Shown one piece after another: positions 35,331 to 49,440 of a DNA stretch of 64,000 nucleotides. Source of the stretch: Chamaecyparis obtusa (taxonomy: Eukaryota; Streptophyta; Pinopsida; Cupressales; Cupressaceae); NCBI GenBank assembly GCA_027943335.1, contig BSBK01000968.1, positions 1-64,000 of the forward strand, written 5' to 3'. Under the pieces are notes generated by a model. The model did not search any database and was not told where the DNA came from. It was given only the letters and a program-made list of their open reading frames with translations. Position numbers and translations under genes: made by a program. Every line of letters begins with the position of its first letter. Position 1 is the stretch's first letter.

Positions 35331-37870
35331 TGTGCTCAAGCATATTGATTCACTATTTTGAAATGGCCAAATCATTTTTATTTCGATTGTAGAGAAAAGG
35401 AGTGGGAGAAAATGAGCGGGTGAAAGCTGATCAAGCGCGAGAGAAGGCATTGCATTTTATTTGATCGTGAATGCTCTCTGAAATGACCAATCATGTTTTC
35501 TATTCAATTTTTTCAATGTTTTTTTTTCCCATATTCAGTAGATAAATTTCATGGCAACAGCCACTTAGCCATCTTTTTGATGTTCCAGGCATTTTACAAA
35601 GATACAGGTATGTGGATTTATCATTCAATTGCTTGCAGTTATTGGTCAAATGCAAATATTTTGTCAAGTTGAAAGGGCAAGATATCAATTTGGTGTTTTC
35701 GGTTTATGTTAAAAGTTGATTTGGTAAAATCTTCAAAAAACACACTACATGTTCTAAAATGTAAAGAAGTTGAATTCTAAATGTAAGATATATATTTCAT
35801 CCATAGTAATCAAAAGAAAGGACATGAAATTTATAAGGAGATTTACCAATCCAAAAATATAAGCGAATAGGAAACATGATTGGTACCTTATGAATTGGTT
35901 TTTGAGGTGCACAATCTTCATCAATCTCCTTAGAACAAGACCCCTCCTCATGAAAAATGCATTTAACACAAAAAAAAAATCTACAAAACTGAACCAATGG
36001 CATGTTTAGAACAAAGAAATAGATTGATAATAATATGCTGAAAATTCTATTATGTTTAATACACACAAAAGGACCAGTCTCAAAAATTCTTAAACAAATT
36101 TTATCTTATATGATAATAACATGCTAATTAAACTGATAAAGGTATTATCTACATTTAATCTGCCAATCACTAATTACACAAAAAACAAATTTACAAAACT
36201 AAACCAATGGCATGTTCTTCGTGTGGTACAAGGAAGATTTGGCTATGAAAAAAAAAAGTGAAACCGCCTCATCATTTTTATTTCGATTGGATAGAGGAGC
36301 GAAAGCTGAGTGCGAGAGAAGGTATGTGATTTCTTCATCTTTCGAGCATATGGCATCATATTTGACCACAAATTTCAAATGCATTACATTTTATTTGATC
36401 ACGAATGCTCTCTAAAATGACCGCATTCTATTGGTGTCGTGCCCTAGCCCGTGCTTTATCTCCATTATCTAATATTATTGGTACTTGTGCTCAAGGATAT
36501 CGATTCAATATTTTCAAATGTTTGGATCATTTTGGTCGTGATTGTTCCCCTAGTACATAGTCAGGAAATGTAACTGTCTAATGATTATATGTAATGTTGA
36601 ATGGATTAAATGTTTTATTCTTGGTAGAAGTGAATGGTAGGAATACTGTTGGTGTTAGGTTTCATTTATTATTGAGTTCAATGGTTTCCAAGATGTGTTG
36701 AGGAGTTTTCTCCTTGTTTAATGTTAACTATTCCTACACAATCCACTCATACAACAGTGAAGTTACAAAACTGAACCAGTGTCATGTTTACAACAAAGAA
36801 ATAGAATGATAATAATATGCTAAAAATTCTATTCTATTTAATACACATCAAAGGACCAGTCCCAACAATTCTTGAACATACTAGTTATCTAATATGATCA
36901 ATTGTTAATAAAGGTCTAATTTTGTAGACTACTAGCACGAAGGAAGACTTGACCTAGCCAAATCTTCCTTGTACAACACAAAAAATGTGTGATAACTATG
37001 TCTACTCCAACCTTAATTGTTTAAGAATTCATCATATCAAATAAAGTATGTTTAATAATTGTTGGGAGTTCTATTAGACCTTTTTTGTAAGCATGCCATT
37101 GGTTTTCAAATGTTTGGATATCCATTTTTTTGAAATGTTGACTGTGGTTATCAAATGAACAACACGTGAGCTTCTAGCTAGGTGTCATTTGTATTGATAG
37201 CTTAGGGTATCAAATGTATTATATCATTGATAGTTGAGACTATGTTAAAAGGAAATAGGACAAAGAATGATTTTGATTTAGTTTCTCTATTTTGATCTCT
37301 AAGTGGCCTACAACTGTAGAGAAGTATATGCAGATTTACGGATGTAGTTGCAGGATACATAACAGCTGATAATTCACAAGAAATCCATGCATCCAATTTG
37401 AATAGAAATTAATACAAAGAAATAGGGTCCTCCAATGGTCCAATCATCCAGACCTTGACTGTCCCCTCAACTAGTGACCCTTCAGAACTGGGTTATCATG
37501 CAATCGGTGAGTGATCCTTCATTCTCCTAGTCTACCCTACAACCAAACATATTGGAAATACATAATACAATGATAAAAATTCTTTCACAATCCCCCTTCC
37601 ATCAAGGAACACTATCGACCCTCCCTTCCACATAGCATTTCACTATTGTACGAGTGGATTGTGCAGGAACAGTTAACATTAACCAAGGAGCAAACTCCTC
37701 AACACATCTTTGTTGTAAACATTCCATTGGTTCAATTTTGTAAATTTGTTTTTTGTGTTAAATGCATTTAAATGGAACATTAAGCATAGTAATAATATGC
37801 TTAGTCTATTAGTAATTGTAGATTAAATACCCATAACACCTTTATCAATTTAGCATGTTATTATAAGATA
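35320..37870. repeat. Mosaic of direct and inverted duplications
   Basis: Several blocks recur: TTATTGG..TTGTGCTCAAG at 35320 and 36460; TTTTTATTTCGATTG...GAGAGAAGG at 35377 and 36277; ACAAAACTGAACCA...ATAATATGCT at 35985, 36770 and, reversed, 37730; GATGTGTTGAGGAGTTT...AATCCACTC at 36692 and, reversed, 37640-37720. No coding capacity is recognised. Confidence 0.7.
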
Positions 37871-38610
37871 CTAAAGAAGACCTGGTATTTGTCAGAGAAA
37901 TCTTCACTATCCCCCACAATGAAAACAATGAAGATTGATCTCCTACCCCACAACAAAGAACATTGCAATAAGAATAAGATAGTGCCAAGAAACATTTTCA
38001 CAAATATGAAACGTGATGAAAAGTAATAACATTAGCAATGCCAAGATTCGCATCATTAAATTTCACCTCTGGATGAGTTTCTGCAGTGGGTTGACTAGCA
38101 TCAAAAATATGTTGAGTTGCATTTGAGCTGTAACTAAGAGTATCATGTAGAACATGCCCTAAACTTTGAAAGCATTCTCCAGCCTGGCAATTCAAAATTT
38201 AATCTAGGCAAGCATCATTAAGTGAAATAAATTATAGACATCAACATGAACATCATCATAATCATTAGACATAAATTATAGACATCAACATCAACGTAAT
38301 CATAATCATTTGGAGGGTATTCATTTTGGATAGTACTATGTTTCTTGAAATTTTTTGTGATGCTTCTAAACTTTAAAGACATATTTTATGGCTTAATGAT
38401 AATATAGATTAGTGTTTTGTTTTCTGATGGAATGTTGTTGATCATTCATGGTCTTGAAGAAACTTTTGATTATTTTGATTCTCGAGTCTTGATGTTGTTT
38501 CTCAATGTGATATAGATTGACCACAAGATGGTTCAGTTGGTCCTCTCTTTCTATTTGATCATTTGTCTTCTTCATGGTGTAAGTGTCAATATGTTATAAT
38601 CCAACTAGCA
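37871..38610. other. Spacer, nothing recognised
   Basis: AT-rich with short simple duplications (ATAAATTATAGACATCAACAT twice near 38230-38290). No gene or RNA is recognised. Confidence 0.5.
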
Positions 38611-39423
38611 TGTCATACCCCTACTTTTGGAAAACCTCACAACATACAAATCACAGCCAAAGACTTGGGTGATCAATGTACATAAACAATGATTAACCTT
38701 AGGAAATAATGATCATTAATATTCATTAATGGCGGACAGTGATTCCTTGGTAATAAAGGCATTGACAACATTCATCATCTTAACCAAGTCATGGGTGGTG
38801 ATCTTTGAAATAGCACAATTAGTAAAAGGAAATAATAACATAAGTCATGGGTGGTGATCCTTGAATTTGGAGTGAGGAAGAAGGAAAATTGGAAAACAAA
38901 ATATGGAATAATCAGGTTGGAATTGGAGAAGAATTCAGAAATAAACTTGAACTAGAAAAAATACAAGTTATCGGATTCTTTGTTTGAGGCTAGGTTTCGA
39001 TTCTACTTTTGTTCTCCTCTGGGTTCGACTTGGGTTCCTTTGGTAGGAACTTGGGTGCCTGGACCAATCTCGAGTGCACCTGTAATATTATAAATATGAT
39101 ACACAAGGTATTTTATTCATAATTTTATAGGCTAACTGATTATTATGGTAACATGGGTATGACCACACTCAATGACTTATAATCATACCCAACATGGAGT
39201 GTGGTTCAAATGAATTTGAACCAAATGTTGACCATGATGGATATGATCATGATGAAGATGAATATGAATATTAAATCTAAAATATGGCTTGTAATTTGAA
39301 TTTTCATTGTGAATGAAGAAACTCTAGATTCAAGTTGACTCATTCTATGTTGTAGTATATTTATTCCCTAGATCTACCATATTATATATCTGTAGCCTGT
39401 AAGGGACATCTTCTGCTCATCCA
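38611..39423 (+). repeat. Probable orphan 5' LTR
   Basis: The block begins TGTCATACCCCTAC, a common plant LTR start, and ends CTCATCCA. It is followed after two bases by TATCAGAGCTCGG (39426), which matches the core of an initiator-Met primer-binding site. A possible start MSVGDGETNIRTPLE follows at about 39463. No partner LTR was found, so the element is truncated. Confidence 0.5.
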
Positions 39424-39728
39424 TGTATCAGAGCTCGGTGAGAGTTCTTAGGAGAAAGACAAGATGTCAGTGGGAGATGGAGAAACCAATATCAGAACAC
39501 CACTTGAAGCCTTGCAATGTTGAGAGTGGGATAAAAGCTACACTTGAGACCTTATATAAGGAAAAAACTTATTGAGCTTAACTTTGGTTTGAGAATAGTT
39601 TTATATTCTATACTAAATAGGGCCAACCACGTGAAGGTGGAAGCTCATTTGGCCCCACCCCCCTAACATCACTCTAAATTCCCCACTAACATCTAACATT
39701 CATTCATTATTTCTTCCATTAACAAAAT

Positions 39729-39830
39729 GTAACATTCATTAATTATCACATGATAACATTCATTCACACATTAATAAAATGTGACATTCAGTAATTATCA
39801 CACGATAACATTCCTTAACACATTATAAAA
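39729..39830. repeat. 52-bp tandem duplication
   Basis: Two units starting TGTAACATTCATTAATTATC and TGTGACATTCAGTAATTATC, each ending ...AATAAAA or ATAAAA. They lie just outside the last recognisable exon of the CACTA element and may be sub-terminal. Confidence 0.75.
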
Positions 39831-40141
39831 TTTATGAACATTCACTACCACATAATTAAATTCATTGGCATATAAAAATTAGTCATTATCAATTAAGGTG
39901 CATAAATGACAATCATTTTTTTTCTTCTTTTGATTTCTAGTTTTTAAGATGTAATTGTTAAGATGAGTATTGATATCATGATGATGATCATCTACCCTCT
40001 CAGTAGATCTCAATGCATGCCTAGTTCTTTGTCGATGCAAAGGGGGTTCATCTACAATAACATATAAAAGGGTTAAATTAAAAACATTTTATTATAATTA
40101 AAAACATTTTAAACATTTTAAAGTATTTCAGTACTTTACAG

Positions 40142-41808
40142 GCCATAATTGTATAGCTCTTTACTTGATCTAGTCACATCATCAACATCGAGGTCATTTT
40201 GTTTGGCCTCGGCCTCAACCTCAACATGCTCATTAACAACGGCCTCTACACTCTCTACAACTGCAATACAAATTGTTACATTAATCCAAACACCAATTGC
40301 AATTAAATTTGTATTACTACACTAATCAATTTAAGATGTTTACTTATATTACTATGATGCACATCCTCATTGTCATCAACACACACAGGTTGTGTATGGC
40401 AAGAATTAGTAGGATGTATTTCAATTTCATACACATTCATGTTATCATTGTTTTCTAACTTAAAACAAATTTACTCACTTTATGTTGGAACTTAACATCA
40501 AATAAACTAATTGGTAAATAATTAAATTTGAAATATCATCTATTTAGCTTACTTACCGTGACAGATCCATCAATAGAACCTTGTGCACTTCTTATTCTTT
40601 CTGCCATGGCTTTATAGCCTTGTTGGAAGCCAATTCTCTTGTCCTCTTCTGTGAGACTTACATTGAACTCTGCACCCTACATTTTTGCTTGGTATCATCA
40701 AATTTTATTTTATTGTTTCATCAAAACAAAAATAGATTTCAAATTATAAATAAATATTTAAAGATCAAAGAATTATTTTCAGTGTTAAAAGCCATGTACA
40801 GATTGTCTTTTTCCTCATTCAATTCTGACAATATTAACACTTACAACTCATGCAACATGTTTTGAATAACCGCCAGATCCTAGCTTGTGTTGCCCGTGCT
40901 TTTGCAATCTTGCCTTTGTTCCTTTTGACGTGTCAGACAATCTATGAAGAGATTGAAATATGTTATTTCATATAAATATGAAGATTATTTAGTACACAAT
41001 TACATTCTTAATAGCATCACATACCTTCTTCTATTCTCTGGTGGTATATTTCCTATTTTTACTTCAGTTTTCTCATACGCATCCAGAATAAGAGATTTCA
41101 ACTCTAAATCAGGAATGTAAGGGGGGTGCTGGTAATGTGGGTTTTTGGTTAATTTACACCTGTACTAGTCCCTAATATACCTCAAACATATCCTGGATCT
41201 TTGAAGGAGCTTACCCTTCTCAAATGCATGAGGTCCAAAAAAGTTTGTCATACTCTCTATGAGATCATCCTTTAACTTTTGATTTTGGGTTTTCCACCTT
41301 TTAAGAAAGAAAATATTGTTAGATTCAAAAATGGATGTAATGATAACTATCCTAGCAATGATATGAAATCAAAATAGTGGATTGGGGTTTTAGTTCAGAT
41401 ATGATGTTCCACCCTATACAGATGGTGGGCCCGAATATCCGCAAATACTCGTCATTAAGTTTACTATAGAAAAGATCATTCCCTACAAAATAATCATGGG
41501 ATCATTAGTCAAAGGATATAATAGTATAAAATAAGAATACAATAGATGTAAGCTTCTCATATTGAATGCAAGGTGTAATTAACATATGATTGTATAGTAA
41601 AAGAAAGGTCCAATCTTTAAAGTACTTGGAAGTTTTTCTATTTTCAAGGGAACTCCTTCTTCGCTCACAAGCAATATGCAATCCTTCACCATTCCCGTAC
41701 TAGAAATACTAGTACATCCAGGAAAATCACCATCAAGTGTTGCATCCCCTGTTCCATAAATTGAATCCATTACGAAATGGCCCTAAGAATGAACACTTCA
41801 AGGGAAAT

Positions 41809-41865
<57 letters not shown>

Positions 41866-42681
41866 GAGAAAATAGAATTTGTGTATGAGTAGGTGGTGCC
41901 ATGGTGTCTATGGCCATGCTATGTGTTGCCGACATTGCGGGATGTAGTACATCTAAACCTACCATTGTATGAGGTGGCGATAGTAAATGATCATTGACAC
42001 ATGCTGAAGAATAAGATTGTTAGAGCATAATAAAACTAGTGATTGGCATGGACAATATTGTTAGAGAGTAAAAAAAATATAGTCCAACATGCGATCTACC
42101 TGAACCAACTGCAGTACCCTCATCATGGCCGTGAGGATCAAAATTATGCCAAAAAATTGTAAAAGCAACTCATCCACTTATTTTTTAATGACATAAAAGA
42201 CTACTATAACATAAAAACTATAATTAAACTTTTTTATAATTAAAAATTCCATTAATACTTACTCGGTAATTTTGAGATAGGTGCATCAGTTTAGTTGCCC
42301 TCTTTTGTGACTCAAGAGTCGAAGGGAATATAGATGCCAATTTAGCCAATCTTTTTCCAATTTTGTGGAGGCATTTTTTAATTGTAGAGGCTGACTCATC
42401 ACAAGCACCCAAATCCACAACTAGGTCCTCGTCAAAGGACTCTTCTTCAGGGATTGCGGGTTCGTTTCCCTTTCTCTACTAACCACCTATCTATGACAAC
42501 AATATTACTAACACTATTAGAATTAATTTGAAATAGTGATGAAAAGAATATAATAAAAACTTTATTTAACATTTTTCTTCTATCTAATTTGTAGTTCAAT
42601 AACAAAGAGGTTTACCTGCTAAGAAGAAGTGCATGCACGATCATCATTGTCACCACTACGTGGTTGCTCCATATTGTGGTC
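40142..42681 (-). pseudogene. TNPA/Transposase_24-like exons of the CACTA second gene
   Basis: Exon 42681-42616 (22 codons, DHNMEQPRSGDNDDRACTSS, then TAG) joins the SET exon in phase 0. The exon from about 42475 to 42263 (71 codons) reads EEESFDEDLVVDLG and KKCLHKIGKRLAKLASIFPS and ends NYR before GTAAGT. Later exons include WKTQNQKLKDDLIESMTNFF (about 41300), RLSDTSKGTKARLQKHGQHK followed by LGSGGYSKHVA (about 40960-40870, like the K-x-N-R-A...H-T-x-G-S-K-S-F-A block of Transposase_24), TEEDKRIGFQQGYKAMAERI (about 40640), and an acidic end ELYNYGL-stop at 40142. TNPA-type proteins bind sub-terminal repeats. Exon borders are read by eye. Confidence 0.65.
41810..41857. repeat. (CA)n microsatellite
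   Basis: About 24 CA units followed by a short TATATA run. It lies in an apparent intron of the CACTA second gene. Confidence 0.97.
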
Positions 42682-42834
42682 CTATTTTATTATTTAAAGT
42701 TAACCAATAATTAGAAAGGACTACATTAATAAATTTCATTAGAAGATGATGATGGAGATGAGGTGGATGGTGAGGAGACTTTCTAAATGTGGTTGGCAAA
42801 AAAAATCAATTATTTAATGGTACATAGTATGTAC

Positions 42835-43704
42835 CTGCACCCTAAAGATAGTGACATCATTTGTATCTATGTGATTCAAATTGTAATCAATAAGTAGCTC
42901 TTCCCCTGCACTTATTGATTTTATCGCACATACAAATACATGATTTCCCTGGCACACCTCAAATATGCAGTTGGGTTGCTTAATAGTTGATAGAGGTTGC
43001 GTGCTATTTATAAAACCTATAATATTCCTTGATGCTTTTGGCCTTCTCTCAATGTATATAGCCACTCTTTTACTTTTCTCATTATCTTTTTGTTGAATAT
43101 AATTTGCCGAGAGTGCATACCTATGCATACTTTTTTTATATTGAACAATTCGCATCCAAATTTTGTAATCGTAACAAGGTCCAACATACTCCATTAGTTT
43201 AACAACTTTGTTGTAAGAGACCTTTATGCCATCCATGGAAAATAGGCCCAAACCATGTATTGATGATGGTGGAATATAGTATATCGTGCCTTTAACACTA
43301 AAATCAGTGTTTATTGGAGGAAGTTCCTTGGGGACCCATTATTTCTGTAGATTTTGGTACCTAGAGGGAACATCGATGTTTCCTTTTCTCTCATCATCAT
43401 AAGAACATGACCCCCCTTGAGAAAGGAGAAATTTCATGTGTCTATTGAATTTCGTTCTAGTCTTTTTACCTCTAGTTAATCTTCTTAATTCAGACATACT
43501 AAATGACTCACTTTCTTTGCTCGAGGAAGATACATCTAACAAATACCTATTTGTTGCTACCTTCACTCCATAATATGAGAGAGATAGCAAGCAATGTGAG
43601 ATATTTTGCAAATTGTGAAATACATTAATCTCTATAGGGTATATTGACTTATACCTGTCGATTCATGAGACTATGTGGGATGCTCATTAAAGGAGTCCGA
43701 GTAC
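42835..43704 (-). pseudogene. SET-domain exons of the CACTA second gene
   Basis: The small exon 43655-43704 (TRTPLMSIPHSLMNRQ) ends at a GTATAAG donor. The main exon 43560-42835 is exactly 242 codons and starts VATNRYLLDV. After a basic stretch (LRRLTRGKKTRTKF) and one TAA (43339-43341) comes a SET domain: IPPSSIHGLGLFSMDGIK (GxG SAM-binding turn), VVKLMEYVG, SRNIIGFINST (position of the NH motif, with His replaced by Ser), PNCIFEV, and AIKSISAGEELLIDYN (closing GEEL-x-x-DY with Tyr). The exon ends IFRVQ at a GTACAT donor. SET domains methylate lysines, usually on histones. Activity is doubtful here. Confidence 0.85.
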
Positions 43705-43942
43705 CTACATATGTAATTCAATTATCTAATGTTAGCTAAAAAAATCATGATACATATACTCAAAACCACATAGTAAGTACATTAAAAATCATAAGCATCC
43801 CATAGTAAATACATCATGAATTAATTAGATTAAGCATTGATTGCATAAGTGCACATTTCTATCAAGAAATCAATATTAAATAGATTAAGTAGTGATCATG
43901 TAACTGTACATTTCATTCATGTCATTCATATTCTTCTTCATC

Positions 43943-44043
43943 CAACTAATCGCTATGATCATCGTTGACGTTGACATCATCACCACCACCGTCATTGTCA
44001 TCATCTTTGTCTTCATCATCATCATCATCATCATCGACATTAG

Positions 44044-44123
<80 letters not shown>

Positions 44124-44696
44124 GTAGCATCATCATCGTCATCATCTTCTTCTTCTTCAAGAAAAGTTGTGTCGGGAACATCATCAACTAATTGTTGTTT
44201 GCAATCTTCTTCTTCCATCGCATTATACCTCATCGGCCTTCCTCTTGGATCATGTCTAACAACAAACGACCAACCCGATTTATGTGGAACCTCTGAGTAA
44301 AATACCTGCTCACATTGGCTTGGGAGAACATAGGGTTCATCTCCAACTGGCTCAAATGACCTTATATTAATCATTGGAAATCCATTGTCATGTTCAATAA
44401 CAGTTCTATTAGGATCATTTTGATTAAGTCATAGTCTATACCATCTGATGATGAAGAGAACTAGTTTGAAGGAATTAAAAGTCACACTCAAGTATATCAT
44501 CCAAAATGCCATAGTATTGATTTTCAAACTCTCGAGGATGTAAGTCATTTCTAGATGAAATATTAGTCACCTGAAAGACTGCACTTATCCCAGAATCACA
44601 AGTTTTCTTTGTGTCACCCAACTTTTTGATGCAAAATTTATGACCATTGCAAAACATATCCTTGTGGTGTTTGACATGCAAAAATATGTAAAACAT
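43943..44696 (-). pseudogene. CACTA transposase, DUF4216 segment with poly-Asp tail
   Basis: NGHKFCIKKLGDTKKTCDSG, YYGILDDILECDF and (after one TAA) FKLVLFIIRWY, then INIRSFEPVGDEPYVLPSQC and EQVFYSEVP match DUF4216. The frame continues into EEEEDDDDDDA and about 30 consecutive Asp residues encoded by the ATC/GAT array, then a further acidic stretch to a stop near 43943. This is the expected C-terminus of TNP2, extended by a microsatellite. Confidence 0.88.
44045..44123. repeat. (ATC)n coding microsatellite
   Basis: Trinucleotide repeat with flanking imperfect units from 44011 to 44150. On the minus strand it lies in the DUF4216 frame and encodes poly-Asp. The Ser, Met and Ile strings in other frames are artefacts. 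Confidence 0.95.
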
Positions 44697-44999
44697 GTAT
44701 AAATTAATGCATCAAGAGTTCATAAATGTACGAGTGATTAAAAAATTTATATGTACTTGGAAATCTCTTAAACCATGTGCTAAATCTATTTCCCTTCGGG
44801 TAACATTTGGATCTCCATTACAATGAGCTTCATTAACCAATGAAGACATAGCTTCCCATGTTAATGTGTGACCTAAATGATGACATCATTCAATCCATTT
44901 TGTCATCCAATCTTGATTTTTTGCAATATACAAATGTATTGCATCCCACTCTCGAGCAGCTGTACAAAAAATAAATAGATGACTTAAAACTGACTAATT

Positions 45000-45400
45000 T
45001 TGAAGATTAAGAATTAATTAATAGCTACAATAACATCTTATAATTTATTACCTCTCACTTTCCTCATTCTGCCCTCCCCCACCAAGTACTCCCCTTTGAA
45101 TTTCCTAATGGTTTCGAGATCTGAAATGTGATCTATATGGATCTTTGTTGCAAGCTTAGGAAGATATTCAGTAATGTACACCATAGTCTAGTATACCATA
45201 TATCCCTCCACCATAGAACTCTCAGGACATGCTAATTGCCTAACCAAAGCCTTCAAAATTTTTAGATGCCTCTCAACCATCCACATTGACTGGGTGTGTA
45301 TGGGTCCACACATTTCAATCTCCTCAACTTGGTGTATGAGGTAGTGTTCTTGTGCATTGAAAAAAGTTGAAGGTAGACACTTTTGCATTTCACACATTAG
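45000..45400 (-). pseudogene. CACTA transposase, DUF4218 segment
   Basis: The frame MCEMQKCLPSTFFNAQEHYL, IHQVEEIEMCGPIHTQSMWM and VERHLKILKALVRQ with PESSMVEGY is the classic DUF4218 signature downstream of Transposase_21. It continues as ITEYLPKLATK toward 45060. A 132-bp TA array sits just upstream (45511-45642), probably in an intron. Confidence 0.9.
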
Positions 45401-45509
45401 ATGAGGAATTCTTCTCTTCTATTATTTTATATCTGCTCTATAGATTTCTTTAGATGACAACCACCTACAAGACATTCAAGACACAAAAATATATAAACAC
45501 GAGACTTTG

Positions 45510-45656
<147 letters not shown>

Positions 45657-45976
45657 ACAAATTGAATATATCTAATTGCTTACCTCATGTATTTTCCAAG
45701 ATCATATATCACTTGTTTGATGTTATTATCGAAGTTCTCTAGGAGAGATAGGGGTAGCACATACTGTAACAATTATAAAAATAATCATGTCATTCTTTTC
45801 TCATATAATACAATGAGAAGTACATGCAGTTTACAAATATATTGTAAATACAAAAGAACATGACTTACCTTGATGAAGGTATGCCAATCATGTGTTTTCC
45901 ACCCTGGCCCGAATTCACTTTTCTTTGATATGGTATTGCTTATGTTTGCAGCAAATCCTGGGGGAAATTGAATTTT

Positions 45977-48230
<2,254 letters not shown>

Positions 48231-49440
48231 ATTGTCACTGGGGATTGCACCCAGGATGGCTAAGTATAAAACTCAGCAATCCCGTGAAACATGGGAATAC
48301 TCTCAAGATGTGGGATTGCTTCTTAAGAATAGACATCCAGATTAAGGGCTGGTTTCCCCATTTGTATCACCTAAACTACACTAACTTTGAAGGGAAAGGG
48401 ATAGAGGGATTGCATAAAACTGAAACTAAATCTAACTTAGGTGATTCACCAAACAGGATAGATCCACAAACTGAAAACAAACTCACAATGTAACCCCAAC
48501 ACATAATAAGAACTCCACAACTCTTCCAAGTCTGACTTTTCTTCTTAGTAAACAATCAGGTGCTGAGTGTGAATGAGAAGGAAAGATAATTTTCACAACT
48601 CAACACAGTTAGATGCACACAGATTTGAAAACCTCCAAGTAAATCAATGCTCTTAAAATAATCAAATGAACATACTATCATGTAAAGGATCAAAATCAAT
48701 CACAATACATAACACTTAGCTCATCAACTAACTCACAAACTATAGAAAAGAAGGGAACAATTTTATTATTAGTTGGAATAAAAGGAGCTACAATATCAGA
48801 TTACTTCACAAGAGCTACAAAATTCACCTCCTGAGAATGAGGGAATGAAGAACCAGCCTACTATCACCTAAGTGAGAGGCATATATAGGAAAACTAGAGA
48901 ATCTGCAATGAAGACCACTCCTCACTAAGAATAGAAAAATCTCAGCCATTAGGACCATGATCCCATCACTCTGAAATTTGGATGCCCAATTCCTGAGAAT
49001 CTAGCGGGGACAAGAAAAGTGGGGACCCTAAAAATAGGATAGTCAAAGGAAAGCCCATCACCCACTAAGTCATGCAAAATAAATGATATTCTGATGAGGC
49101 TTATAAAATGCCATGTCAGAATTTACAATAAGGCCCTTGCAATGACTTTTACAATTAAAACATTCCCCCTCATTATGCCGAATAAAGTGGATCACAATAC
49201 ATTAACAAATAGTTTTCAACCCTAAATAAAAAGGGGAAAACATATTTGAAATGTTTACAACTTTTATATATCCACTTGAAACATAAATATTCTAAAAATA
49301 ATAGCCCCCCCCCACATGCTAAACACATGGTTTATATCATCTTTCAACTAAGTCAAACATGACTAGTAATGAGAATAAAGGGCATCTAATATGATTAATA
49401 TAATTATCCTCAAAAGACAACCATATTAATATTTTTACAA
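48231..49440. other. Non-coding, possible inserted LTR-like sequence
   Basis: After the first transposase exon the sequence changes character. It contains GGGATTGCACCCAGGATGG and, near 49160, CATTCCCCCTCATTATGCC, a style seen in LTRs, but neither ends nor target duplications could be fixed. No coding is recognised. Confidence 0.35.

Noticed and set aside
43919..44300. Poly-Ser, poly-Met and poly-Ile frames over the ATC array
   Set aside because: Only the minus-strand Asp frame continues a recognisable domain (DUF4216); the others are shadows of the trinucleotide repeat.
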